Origin: Breviolum minutum Mf 1.05b.01
Lineage: Eukaryota > Sar > Dinophyceae > Suessiales > Symbiodiniaceae
NCBI GenBank assembly: GCA_000507305.1
Contig: DF241140.1
Location: 23,553 to 87,552, forward strand
Direction: 5' to 3'
Length of the DNA stretch: 64,000 nt
Part shown: one piece after another, positions 10,401 to 19,539 of the stretch
How positions within the stretch are numbered: the stretch's first letter is position 1
Layout: every line of letters starts with the position of its first letter
Made by a program: the position numbers and the translations under genes
Notes under the pieces: model-generated
Seen by the model: only the letters and a program-made list of their open reading frames with translations
Database searches by the model: none
Told to the model about the DNA's origin: nothing

Positions 10401-10480
10401 CACCCAAAAATAACTAACATTTGAATCTAAACATGACGGCCCCCCCCTAAAAGAGTGATGCTAAAGTGTGCTTGTCAAAT

Positions 10481-10598
10481 TTTGTCAGCTTGTCAAAGAA
10501 GTCATTTGAGCAATGAAATAAAAACCTGGTTGCTTAGGTTATATGAGGGGTTGTACTACCCAGTTATATGGGGATGGCAATAAGCCATTATATATAAC
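10481..10598. repeat. Foldback element, family F
   Basis: CATTTGAGCAATGAAATAAA start, CCTGGTTGCTTAGGTTATAT and GTACTACCCAGTTATATGG core. Confidence 0.7.
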
Positions 10599-10702
10599 TG
10601 GTCAAATTATAGCGACCTTACACGACCCCGAAAGGTAGCTAAGGAAGGGAAATCCCCTTTGGGAAATCTAGGTTGGTGAAATAGCATCATGTGGCCAGAT
10701 GG
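10598..10702. repeat. Foldback element, family K
   Basis: GGTCAAATTATAGCGACCTT, CCCGAAAGGTAGCTAAGG and GGGAAATCTAGGTTGGTGAA, ending GTGGCCAGATGG. Abuts the family F copy. Confidence 0.7.
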
Positions 10703-10973
10703 AAGGTAGAACTAAGCAGTCTTGGAAAGTTTTAGGATTGCGAACTTAAAGGTAGATGTCAACTGCTAGTGATTCTTGGTCACGCTGTGAATGGATACTG
10801 TAGATGTCAGAAACCACTCAAAGTGTTTTTGTGTAGCTGTATGTTTGTTTGATCTCCATGTTTTTTTCGGCACACAAAGAACTTTTTCTTACCACCTGCT
10901 TAACAACATACAGCAACATATAATTATCTCCATACAAAGCAACCTCTTGGAAAATCCGTGTTTTCTCCAAAAA

Positions 10974-11063
10974 ATATCTGAGGTCTTCATTGATCCAGAC
11001 TATACTAGGGGTGGTGAAGCAGAACGTTGTCAGAAGATCATGGTGGATTTGTGGAAGCATTGG
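10974..11063 (+). CDS. Candidate internal exon, unrecognised
   Basis: The frame reads ISEVFIDPDYTRGGEAERCQ and KIMVDLWKHW over 30 codons with a mixed charged and aromatic composition. The minus strand is open here too (LYGDNYMLLYVVKQVVRKSS). Boundaries are not firm and no family is recognised. Confidence 0.35.
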
Positions 11064-11164
11064 CGATCAGCCACTGTAGTGATTACCTATCCCATAGGCC
11101 ATTGGATGACCGGGGGGAGTGTTTGGGAGTCCATGTGTTTTTTCTCAAACCCATAGGCCATACT

Positions 11165-11295
11165 TGGAGGATGGGCTCCCAGTGGGGGGGTCAGTGGTGA
11201 TTGTAAGTCCCCAAGACCTGGGGTTGTGGGATCCCTTCCATTCATGACCTTTTTGTTGGCTTATAAATGCGGTTGATCCTAACTACTTACTACCT
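11165..11295. repeat. Foldback element, family J-related
   Basis: GGAGGATGGGCTCCCAGTGG start, GACCTGGGGTTGTGGGATCC middle, GTTGATCCTAACTACTTAC end. Confidence 0.55.
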
Positions 11296-11631
11296 GCATT
11301 CATCCACCAAGCATGGGATGGGAATATTTACCCAGCCATTTTCCCCTTGTTCATGTGGCCATTGTTTGCTTTCATGAAGGTATAGCTCTTTCAGTGTGAT
11401 CCGATGAGTCGAACGAAAACTTCAAAATGATTTGTTACGGAACAGAAAATATGGATATATGTATCAGATATATATTTATATATATCTATATGATAGACAT
11501 CTTTGTTGTTTGCTGTTGGTAAAAACAAAATGTGACTTTAGAATCAATTCATGAATTTGCGACTGGATAGTCTGGTGGCTAAACCTGAAAAAAAACTAAA
11601 ATCGAAAAGATCAGCTACAGAATATTCCGAA

Positions 11632-11730
11632 TAGGATCCATGTATGGCAAATTTACCGATCCATGGATTGGATGGTTGATTTTTCTGGGTTTTTCATGTA
11701 GGTGAAGATACCAGGTTCATGGATCCTATA
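11632..11730. repeat. Foldback element, family B
   Basis: TAGGATCCATGTATGGC at the left and GTTCATGGATCCTATA at the right, with inner ATGTAGGTGAAGATACCAG. Confidence 0.75.
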
Positions 11731-11909
11731 GGTATTCATTTGTTGTTGAACCTGGAATATGTAACTTTAAGACCCCAAGAGATTCATGCTTGCATGCAGG
11801 TCCAAAGTACGAGAAGAAGGCAAGAGAGTCTCGGCTCTGAGGGTAGCAGAGGCTGAGCATTTTTTAGAGGTGGAATATCGCTTGAACAAAATTTGAAGGA
11901 GTTACAGAA

Positions 11910-12050
11910 GTGATCCCTTACCAGTTATAAGTATAGGGCATACGGTCGTAACTTATAACTCCATTTATAGGGGTGAAATAACCCCAGTTACTTATTTACA
12001 AGGATTTACGTGATTATGTGGGTTATAACTCCATGTTTGACTAGTAGAGA
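11910..12050. repeat. Foldback element, family L
   Basis: CCCTTACCAGTTATAAGTAT at the left, GTGGGTTATAACTCCATG at the right, and AATAACCCCAGTTAC in the loop. Confidence 0.65.
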
Positions 12051-12183
12051 CCCATCTTGTAGAGATTTTTAGTTCACCGCTCAGTGAATGATACGGATAC
12101 ACATGGTGTATTGATATTACATGTTACTACCACCATGAACTATCTAATTTTTGTAGGAAAATAAAGGATGCATCCCCAGAAAC

Positions 12184-12251
12184 TCAATGTATGGGATATC
12201 TAATATATTTAACTACATTTCTAAATGTAGGTAGATATCCCATACATTGAG
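12184..12251. repeat. Compact family B hairpin
   Basis: TCAATGTATGGGATATCTA and TAGATATCCCATACATTGA are exact inverted partners, with a second inner pair ACATTT/AAATGT. This is the shortest and most perfect B copy. Confidence 0.85.
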
Positions 12252-12365
12252 TGTCTGGGACTGAGTCTTTGGGGCTGTGCAATTCCAATTAAAAGCACAA
12301 GAAAATTCCCTCGCACAACCTCTGCAAGATGCCCACCTTCCCAACGTGTTCCCCACCAGAAACAG

Positions 12366-12440
12366 CCGGCCTTCTGATCAAGGCTTTATAACAACCCCAT
12401 TGGTTTCCCTTTCATAAAGGCCGGCTATCAAACACGGCTA
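12366..12440. repeat. Foldback element, family O
   Basis: GCCGGCCTTCTGATCAAGGC at the left and CATAAAGGCCGGCTATC at the right. Confidence 0.7.
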
Positions 12441-12527
12441 TTTCTGAGGGGTTTAACGTTGGTGTTGGTTAGCCGTGAAGGCTTGCATATATATATATAT
12501 AAACCTTCATTTCTGAGGGGGTTACGC

Positions 12528-12628
12528 TGGAGGATGGGCTCCCAGTAGTGGTTAGTAACCATGGTATCGGGTTGTGGGACCCCCTGCCAAGTTGTAAAGG
12601 AGTGGTGATCCTGACTACCTAGAACCCA
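12528..12628. repeat. Foldback element, family J-related
   Basis: TGGAGGATGGGCTCCCAGTA, GTTAGTAACCATGG and GGTTGTGGGACCCCCTG, with GTGATCCTGACTACC at the right. Confidence 0.55.
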
Positions 12629-12899
12629 CATGGGGCCCCACATTTTTTGGAAGATTTGCCCCATAAAATGGTCCCGGTCAACCCCGCAAAAAAAGCGGTC
12701 GATTGTTGGGTTGACCAGTCATAGTTTCTCGCCCAAAAATAACCAATGGCATCAACCGAGGATTTTAACCAAGCTGTGCGCCAAGCAGACAAAACCTTGG
12801 ATTTGATGACCATTGAAGCGTATGTTGCGTGGCGTATGTTGCAATTCGTGACTTTTTTAGGATTTTAGGGGGACGTGTTTGGACAAAACGATGTTGCTT

Positions 12900-13215
12900 C
12901 TTGTCCCATGGTTTCCCGTGTCTTTGCAGATGCATTTTGGTGTGTATATTTTTTTAATGAATATATACATGATTCGGTACATACTGGTATATATTATTTC
13001 AATAGAAATGAATTTTAATCATATAAGTACTACATTTGGAATGATTACTTCAAATAACAATGTTATTTGCAAGAATGATATTGATATGTTTCATCAATAT
13101 TATAAATATTCGCAGGTTTATTGTAATTGCTAGTAATAAACAGTTCAGAAGTTAGGATATATTTTATTGATAATGTCTTTTGATATTTTACACGTGTTTC
13201 TATTAATTTTCAACT
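12900..13215. other. AT-rich border, left side of the gene island
   Basis: Composition changes sharply from foldback-rich sequence to AT-rich DNA with no foldback arms. Open frames here are rich in I, N and Y and are not convincing. A similar AT-rich border closes the island at 18590-19060. Confidence 0.5.
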
Positions 13216-13218
13216 TTT

Positions 13219-13237
13219 ACCGTAGCCATTTTGGCTC
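13219..13237 (+). other. Dinoflagellate spliced-leader relic
   Basis: The sequence ACCGTAGCCATTTTGGCTC matches the first 19 bases of the conserved dinoflagellate spliced leader (DCCGTAGCCATTTTGGCTCAAG). The last three bases are replaced by TGTCAG. A match this long is not expected by chance. In dinoflagellates such relics mark mRNA that was trans-spliced, reverse-transcribed and put back into the genome. Its position at the left edge of the island suggests that at least the first part of the island came from a processed mRNA. Confidence 0.85.
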
Positions 13238-13255
13238 TGTCAGCGTTTCGTTGCT

Positions 13256-13413
13256 TTACTGCGACATGTTGCTTCGTTCTTTGTGTCGCTTGACATTGAC
13301 TGTGACTGTGCAGTTCCGCAGTTCTTTTATTCAGGCGTATGCGGCCTCAACAGCGCCCAAGCAGCGGCGGCACTACAGTGTTACCCGGGGTCATATTCTC
13401 AGGGTGGTGGTTG
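13256..13413 (+). CDS. Open frame behind the spliced-leader relic, unrecognised
   Basis: An ATG at 13267, 29 bases after the relic, opens MLLRSLCRLTLTVTVQFRSS and continues SFIQAYAASTAPKQRRHYSV. The start resembles a short targeting or signal sequence. The other frames are also open in part (GLNSAQAAAALQCYPGSYSQ). Because the relic marks a former mRNA 5' end, an ATG so close is a natural start. The product is not recognised, and the frame runs on without a clear exon end. Confidence 0.35.
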
Positions 13414-13649
13414 CAAGTAGGTCAAGATTTCAAATTTGCTCTATGGACTACGTTGTGCTACTGATGGTTTCCTTTTGGAATGGTTCTTCTTTGGCAAAAA
13501 TATCCAAGACAAGTTTGGATGATCATTGAAGTTTGAAAAAAATAACCTGTTGCAAAAGATTTAAAAAACCTATTATGGGTGTAACTTTCTAGTGTGTTTC
13601 ATTCGCGCTTTTTTTGTGGTGGGGGTGTGAACTTGTCATTTTTTCACAG

Positions 13650-13835
13650 GGTGATTCGCCACGTTTTCGAATCCTTGGAATCATTCAAGAGGTCCCTCTG
13701 ACCTTCATTTGTATACACTATAGGCTATTGAATCTATTGGTCATGTTCCTCGCTTTACGCATGTCCTTTGAGGAGAAACCTGCTGCAGCAACAACAGCTG
13801 TGGCCAAGACCGAGGACATGCGTGGGCTTAGCTAA
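13650..13835 (+). CDS. Candidate exon with ubiquitin-interacting-like motif
   Basis: Behind the acceptor-like TTTTTTCACAG (ending about 13650) lies GDSPRFRILGIIQE in one frame. Further on, FLALRMSFEEK followed by PAAATTAVAKTEDMRGLS ends at TAA 13833-13835. The string LALRMSFEE fits the pattern of a ubiquitin-interacting motif (hydrophobic, A-L, then S and acidic residues), as found in Rpn10 and ataxin-3-like proteins. The acidic lead-in typical of that motif is missing. Nearby Josephin-like coding (17282) makes a ubiquitin link plausible but unproven. Confidence 0.3.
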   Translation, partial: GDSPRFRILGIIQEVPLTFICIHYRLLNLLVMFLALRMSFEEKPAAATTAVAKTEDMRGLS

Positions 13836-14225
13836 CATAGCACCTGTTTCACTAGATTCTGGACATCCCCAAAATGAAAACAAGAACTTCTTCAAGCAAT
13901 ATGGGATTGCTTTTGAATTTGGAATGTTTTCTCATGCATTTCTTTCTATCAAAATTCATCATGTAAAAGTGTTCAAAAATCAGTTTTTCTGCCTGGTTCT
14001 GGGGTGGGGCCCATTTGGTGATGGAAAACATCAAAGGTATATACAATAGCAATCCTAGAAGAAGGAACACCTATATATATATATACAATCTTTTTATATA
14101 TATATATACAATATAACCCACATATATATATAATATCGCTTGCATGCATGTATATCAAAATATTCGCAGCTTTCTATCTTGGTCTTCATGTATGTATATA
14201 TTTATACACATTTATTGGAACACAT

Positions 14226-14420
14226 TCATGAAACATGTTTCTGCTCCGTATGAGGTTTGCCAACGTGGCATGACTGTTGTTGAGGTGATTTTTTTTGAGG
14301 GTGGGCGCGTTTCCTGGAAGGATGATATCGGTATTGCTACTGCCTTTAGTCTTTCCAGCCCGCATCATGTAAACATGAAATTCCAAATTCAAGGTGTTGA
14401 CTTTAAGGTGTTTCGTTGAC
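14226..14420 (+). CDS. Candidate exon, unrecognised
   Basis: The frame reads MKHVSAPYEVCQRGMTVVEV and IFFEGGRVSWKDDIGIATAF and ends at TGA 14417-14419. Charged and hydrophobic residues are mixed as in a folded protein. No boundary is certain. Upstream lies TATATA microsatellite (about 14070-14135). Confidence 0.4.
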
Positions 14421-14562
14421 AGAATTGTAAATAGCAAAGGTTTTGAATCATTGAGTGCGTATCGTCCATCATCTGATTTCTTTTCATATTCCTAGAAGCA
14501 TTTGGGCTCTGGTTGATCATTTGACACTGCGCGACCTTCGTCATCCCGTGTATCTTTTGGGA

Positions 14563-14930
14563 TCATGGTTGCTGGGTCATCATCGTCCTTCGCTACCCCT
14601 CCATCTACGCCGCAACGCCTTCGCCGCAGTCGGGCAGCTTTCTTCTCGCCGCAAAAGAGTTCCCAATAGGTTCTAGTCCATCTTTGTCATCGGCTGACCG
14701 TAGGAAGAATCTTGCTTTGTCACCCAGGACCGCCTTGAAGAGTTTGATTTCCAAGTCTTCTGATACTTATTCCCAAGCTACCACTTTGGTTTTGGGTGAA
14801 TGGTCACCAAAGACGGTCAAGAAGGGGAAGCATCATTCTTCATTGCCATCTTCATCATCGAGTAAGTCTTCCAAGAGCACCGGCAAGAAGGGGAATCAGA
14901 TTGTGAAGGTGAAAGCAAGTAAGGTGGTCC
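14563..14930 (+). CDS. Low-complexity basic coding patch, two frames
   Basis: One frame reads VAGSSSSFATPPSTPQRLRR and SRAAFFSPQKSSQ and then stops at 14668-14670. A second frame takes over with SSADRRKNLALSPRTALKSL and later a lysine/serine tract ending KKGNQIVKVKASK near 14922. A short intron or a frameshift would join them. This looks like a basic, disordered nuclear-type segment. No family recognised. A good donor-like AAG|GTGGTCC follows at about 14923. Confidence 0.45.
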
Positions 14931-14988
14931 AAAACTTATATGATCTCAGGTGGCTTTGCTTCTTTCACAAATTTCAGTTTCTCTGGCA

Positions 14989-15045
14989 GGTGGTTCTGCC
15001 TCTTCCAGTTCATTTAGAGGTCGTGCAGCTGCCACTAGGAGAGTC
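14989..15045 (+). CDS. Candidate small exon, unrecognised
   Basis: After the acceptor TTTCTCTGGCAG the frame reads GGSASSSSFRGRAAATRRV. The serine/arginine character continues that of the upstream patch, with which it may be spliced. Confidence 0.35.
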
Positions 15046-15154
15046 TTCTGCCTGCTGGACTGTTGGCTGTCAGAGTGCCATTTTTGTATCCTCACTTGAT
15101 AGGCATTGGATGTGTAAGGTGGTCTGCAAGTAAGGTGAAAGCACCCGCAATTTC

Positions 15155-15300
15155 TTCGGCGCCCCCGCGGTGTTGGCAGCGCAATTTGAAGGTGGGGCCA
15201 TCTTGGTGCCTGATGTCTTGATTCTGCCACCGCACATGTCTATGCGATGTGTACAGATGCACAGACCTGCCAGAGGCCGCAGCAAAAAAGAACGTATGTA
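15155..15300 (+). CDS. Candidate exon, unrecognised
   Basis: The frame reads APAVLAAQFEGGAILVPDVL and ILPPHMSMRCVQMHRPARGR, ending in basic SKKERM. GC-rich third positions set it apart from the surrounding DNA. No clear splice ends and no family recognised. Confidence 0.35.
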
Positions 15301-15714
15301 TAGGTTACTTACTCTTCAGCACAGCATGAAACGTCCGTGTTTTGTTGTGATAGATGCTTCGAAACTTGTCCTTTCAAAAGCTCTTTGCTAATCGATCGAT
15401 GGTGTGCATAAGATGACGCTCGCAGCTGCATGATAGTCCATCGTTCAAAAGCCGTCTGCATCTCTTAAAGGTAGTTTGTTTGCTTGTCAGCCTTTTGCTT
15501 GTCAGCCTTTCTTCCATGACAACGAGTGCTGTCCTGCTGGCGTTATGCAGTGAGTCAGTTTCACAGTGGAACAGTTCGCTCCATCACTGTTTTTGCTCTG
15601 CCATGGGTGACTCACAACAACCAAGTTCTCGTATAGGTTTCCTATTCTTGACACTTCCGCCATCGCCTTGTGCGTACTACTGGTAACACATCAATCACAG
15701 TCAGAATGCTAAGG

Positions 15715-15870
15715 TACCTGGAGCTGTCCTGGTCCCAGACCCAACGTTTGGCAAGCTACGAAATCGCTGCAGCCCTTGCGAGGCTGCAAGCTGCCAACGC
15801 GGCAGCCGAGCGAGAAGCAGCAGCTGAAAGAGAGGCAAGAGCATGCCTGACCGAACAATGTGAACCTACA
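15715..15870 (+). CDS. Candidate alanine/glutamate coiled-coil exon
   Basis: The frame reads RLASYEIAAALARLQAANAA followed by AEREAAAEREARACLTEQ, a helix-forming, heptad-friendly segment. A poly-T acceptor TTTTTTTTACAG at 15886-15897 precedes VAKKEAEARAGKSC (15898-15939), which would extend the same coiled coil after splicing. Confidence 0.5.
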
Positions 15871-16082
15871 GGATCCAGTTTCATTTTTTTTACAGGTGGC
15901 CAAAAAGGAGGCTGAGGCCAGGGCCGGGAAAAGTTGTGGTAATGTTACAAATTCGTATGAAACCAAACCACAAGTTGTCTTGCTCCTTTCTCAATCTAGC
16001 CAATGGCTTTCCCTTCCATGATAGCTATACTCATGCTACACTCATGCACGCAGTCAGCAGCCTTCATTTTAGCCCAAAGCTT

Positions 16083-16430
16083 GGTGCATGAGGCAGAAAA
16101 ACAAGCCGTCAAGAAAGCAAAGGCGGAAAAACGACAAGCCAAAAAGCAGGCTAAAGCAGCTGCAAAAGCAGCTGCTCGAAGGGCAACGCGAGAGACAAGA
16201 GCTGCGAAAAAAACTCGCCAAGAAAAAGCAGCAACAAAAGCAGGCTCAGTGGGACATGGCTTTGTAACTGCTCTTGCAAATTGCAGAAAGATGTGCGAAA
16301 AACGCCAGGTCCACAACCAGAAGAAAGCTGCCCTACAGCGCAACCGCCGTGGCATGGCACGGGAGGCACCCTCTGTTCACTCATGGTTCGAACACAGTAA
16401 CTGGCCATGCCCAGCCAGGACAGCAGAGCC
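16083..16430 (+). CDS. Lysine/alanine-rich coiled-coil coding, frame relay
   Basis: One frame reads LVHEAEKQAVKKAKAEKRQA and KKQAKAAAKAAARRATRETR (from about 16083). A second frame overlaps with REAREQRELRKKLAKKKQQQ and KQAQWDMALLLQIAERCAKN (about 16180-16300). The second is the more natural coiled coil, so the first may hand over to it by an intron or a frameshift. It probably belongs with the patch at 15715. Confidence 0.45.
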
Positions 16431-16735
16431 GGAAAGGACTCCTGGAATGACCTTTGCAACGAGCGTCGGCGGGCCAAGTACGCAGCCAAACGTGCGGCAC
16501 CCAGCACTCAAACACTTCCACCCGTCCTTCACTGCTTCATGCTCTTAATTTTTTTGCTTGAAGAAGCAGGCCAAGCCTCCGGGAAGCTGGACGGCCGTTC
16601 TAAAGTTGCTCGTAGAATGAAGGAATTGGTGTTGACATCAGGCATGTTTCCCAGGCTTCTAGATGATTTTAACATCACGACAAACAAGAGAAATTGGTCA
16701 AAATCGACAAAAGCTGTCTGCGTTGCATTGTCTTG
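16407..16735 (+). CDS. Candidate coding segment, charged
   Basis: The frame reads SWNDLCNERRRAKYAAKRAA at about 16435-16495. It then goes through a hydrophobic patch (LHCFMLLIFLL) that may be intron, and on to GQASGKLDGRSKVARRMKEL and VLTSGMFPRLLDDFNITTNK to a stop at 16734-16736. Acceptor-like TTTTTTGCTTGAAGAAGCAG lies at 16551-16570. No family recognised. Confidence 0.45.
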
Positions 16736-16879
16736 AGAGCCTAGTAGAATCTAATGCCAAAACAAGAATGAAGATATGTGGTATGAGGCATAGTAGCACT
16801 TTGCCTGCTTGCGACAGTGCCAATTAGCGCACCGGCCTGGAGGCAAACGCCCTTGACCAAGCCGAAGCCTTTCCAGAAG

Positions 16880-17100
16880 TGGAGAGGAAAAAAGTTAAAC
16901 AACCTCGCAAAAGGCGTACTTTAGAGACAGCCTTGCAGGCGAACCCTGTCAACCCACCAGAAGCAATTCCGGAAGTCGAGCAAAGCTCAGAAACCTCGCA
17001 GAAGTCGAACCTTGGAACATGCAATACGCAACAGAGGCACGAGAATCATTTCCGTGCAAGAGCCAGATGCAACTGTACCAAGCTCTTTGCAAATTTAAAT
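16880..17100 (+). CDS. Candidate basic exon pair, unrecognised
   Basis: Frame one reads VERKKVKQPRKRRTLETALQ and NPVNPPEAIPEVEQ. Frame two then reads RRSRTLEHAIRNRGTRIISV and QEPDATVPSSLQI to a stop near 17093. The two share an R-R-x-L-E-x-A pattern, so they may be repeated units read in different frames. Confidence 0.4.
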
Positions 17101-17281
17101 CACCGTAACTGGAAGTTTCTGAACTAAACGTCCTTTGATGAACACCCGTGCCGGGCCAAAGCAAATGCTGTCCAGCCACAAGCCTGGAGCCCAGTCATGA
17201 ACAAACAGATCTCAAAATTCACATGTATATTTCTCCGAAGTCAACTTAGCATTACTGTCTTTTTTCTGACCTGATTCTTGC

Positions 17282-17488
17282 ATGGGGCTGACTAAGGGCC
17301 CCCCACAGCCATTCTTTGAACGGCAAGTGGAAGCCCAATGCGGCCTGCACGCGTTGAACAACGCGCTGGCTTGCACGGTCTTAACAAAAGAAGACCTTCA
17401 AAGGGCATGCTCCATGTATTTGGAGCAGAGCGATGACTTGGCATCCGCTCGAGCCGAGCACATTCGGCCGGGAGGCCAGTTGACCTGA
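17282..17488 (+). CDS. Josephin-like cysteine protease fragment
   Basis: The 68-codon frame contains FERQVEAQCGLHALNNALAC and then LTKEDLQRACSMYLEQSDDL and EHIRPGG. Gln, Cys, His and Asn in Q-C-G-L-H-A-L-N-N match the active-site start of Josephin-type deubiquitinases (ataxin-3 family), where the Cys is the nucleophile. The usual domain is about 180 residues. Here it stops right after the GG, where the family normally continues toward the catalytic His. A donor may lie at the end (CCAGTTGACC), or the copy is broken. I chose the ATG at 17282 because a pyrimidine-rich tract lies just before it. Such domains are widespread in dinoflagellates. Confidence 0.65.
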   Translation: MGLTKGPPQPFFERQVEAQCGLHALNNALACTVLTKEDLQRACSMYLEQSDDLASARAEHIRPGGQLT

Positions 17489-17867
17489 TGAGTTTACAAT
17501 TGCTTCTGCCGCATGCTTCAGTAAATTCAAAATGCCAATGGATGTTGAAAAACATTTCAAATTGACAGAGGGGACCTGGAGCCAATGCATACACCCTTAA
17601 GCCTTTGAAACCACATCACCCACGGTCACTCTGCACGCACCACATGTTCAAAGTCCTTTTGCAAATGTTACCTCGATATTGGTGCAGGCTGGTACAGCAT
17701 ACAGGTCCTGTACACTGCGCTCTTTTCTCGAGGGCGCTCGCCTCGAAGTATGAAACTCGTTTCTGTTCCCAATGACAAAGATCCATAACATTCACGTGAA
17801 AATTTTGACATACGCCTGCAACTTCATGCCTGGCCCTCTCCGCTGAGGTGAGTTCGGCGCTGCGACG

Positions 17868-18098
17868 CAGTCCACACTGCAACGCTGGACGAACAAGTGC
17901 ACTGCTGAAGAACGCCTTTGCAATTCCTCCATGCTGTTGAACCACTTGGCCTGGTTGCGCGACAGCTTCCTGGCCTTGCAAGGACCGAAAGAGCTGCGGG
18001 AGCTCCTCGACGCCGCTCGGGAGCTGCGGATGCACGACAAAGAAGTCTTTGAGAAGTGCCATCTGAGCTACCACAGCGACGCCAGCTGGCCGTTTTGA
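17868..18098 (+). CDS. C-terminal exon, unrecognised
   Basis: An open frame (CAG TCC ACA CTG from 17868) reads LQRWTNKCTAEERLCNSSML, then NHLAWLRDSFLALQGPKELR and ELLDAARELRMHDKEVFEKC, and ends SYHSDASWPF with TGA at 18096-18098. Codons are GC-rich at the third position, and the text is strongly protein-like and helical. It lacks an early ATG, so it is a terminal exon, not a full gene. An acceptor GCGACGCAG ends at 17870. It may share a gene with the Josephin-like segment 380 bases upstream. That is inference. Confidence 0.6.
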   Translation, partial: QSTLQRWTNKCTAEERLCNSSMLLNHLAWLRDSFLALQGPKELRELLDAARELRMHDKEVFEKCHLSYHSDASWPF

Positions 18099-18589
18099 CG
18101 CCACACCACTTCACACCAGTGCACAACTGACTGAATCTTTCTTTAAGTTTAAGGCAATACACTCGTAGAACGTTGTATCCCAACACAACACAAGGTATTG
18201 ATGTTGTTGCAGAACATATCTTTTCATAAACAGAAGCGTTCAGATAGTGCACATCAGCTTATAACAACTGACCTCCCTGGTCACGGCGCGACACGAAGGT
18301 TTCGAAAACTCTCAGAAAGGGGCTCAAAGTTTCAAAGACATAATTGTTTTCGACCTGAACAGAACCTTCATGTCATCAAAGACCTTCCTTGCCACTCTGC
18401 AAGGCTGCAAAAAAAATCTCCTGCCATTTCATTTGCAGGTGCGTATGTCGTCGCATTGATTTGAACATATACCTCGAAAATTTGGCACGAGCACAATAGC
18501 AACGACCATATACAAACAAGATTTCTTTGATTGAAAAGCCGTTGGAGCCAGAGCCTCGAGTGAAACTGGAAGTGCCAAAACTAATCTTT

Positions 18590-18661
18590 CTTCATTAGAA
18601 CCTATTCATTATTAGCTGGAAATATTTTAATTCATGATTTACATCATAATACAGAAAAAAT

Positions 18662-18719
<58 letters not shown>

Positions 18720-19060
18720 AAATAGTTGATGATAAATCATCTTGTATTTTTTGTTTACTCAATACTAAATGGACATATATGACTGCCTGCTAATACAACT
18801 TCTTTATCATATCTTGATTTTTCAGATAGATACAAGTAAATATAACCATAAGATCAAAATTTTAAAAACTTTTTTGTGGTTATTATTGAATCAAGGAAAA
18901 ATTTCTTTAGTAAGAATCATGGAACCATACAGAAAGGATGAACACAAGATGGATCTTGTAAAATTTTAATACTGTTAAATAACGATATTTTAACTAATGT
19001 TAAGAATAAGTTTGATGAAGTAAATGATTTAGAAAAATCTATTTTAAGGAAATAGATCTA
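18590..19060. other. AT-rich border, right side of the gene island, with (CAA)n
   Basis: Contains a pure CAA run at about 18662-18718. The rest is AT-rich, with N/K/I-rich frames such as NDILTNVKNKFDEVNDLEKS (about 18978-19040). That frame could be a decayed AT-rich coding relic but is not identifiable. Confidence 0.55.
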
Positions 19061-19419
19061 ATAATCAACCTGACGAATCCGGAAGTTTCACACAGATACC
19101 CAAAATAGCCTTTTTTTTGAACTGAGATACCCTTCAAAAAGCATCATGTTGGGAATCCATGTTAAGTTTCCATGTGGTTTTACATATATGTTAAACACGG
19201 GTATACTTGATGTAAAGTTATCAGTGAAAAATTAATGTCCGCCTTTTGTGATGCGAAAGGAAAGACTAATGGGATTTTCCGGGCAGAAACTTTCAGAAAA
19301 CACTCCCGATGATATCAACCGAGCATGGTGGCAAAATGACGACCGTACGGCGCCCACGGATCGTCGGGATTTGCGCAGGATTCCTCAGAAACCCACTGAT
19401 TTCACCAGCCGCGGTAAAA

Positions 19420-19533
19420 CCCAAGCCATCCGCGGGACTGATATATTTACCCAACATTGGATGTTTTTTGATAGTAAAACCTTGTAAGCTTCCAGGGAAA
19501 ATGTAGGTAGATTCCATACATGGATGCCATGGG
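19420..19533. repeat. Foldback element, family B
   Basis: CCAAGCCATCCGCGGGACTG and ATATATTTACCCAACAT at the left. ATGTAGGTAGATTCCATACA and TGGATGCCATGGG at the right. Confidence 0.7.
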
Positions 19534-19539
19534 ATTCCC

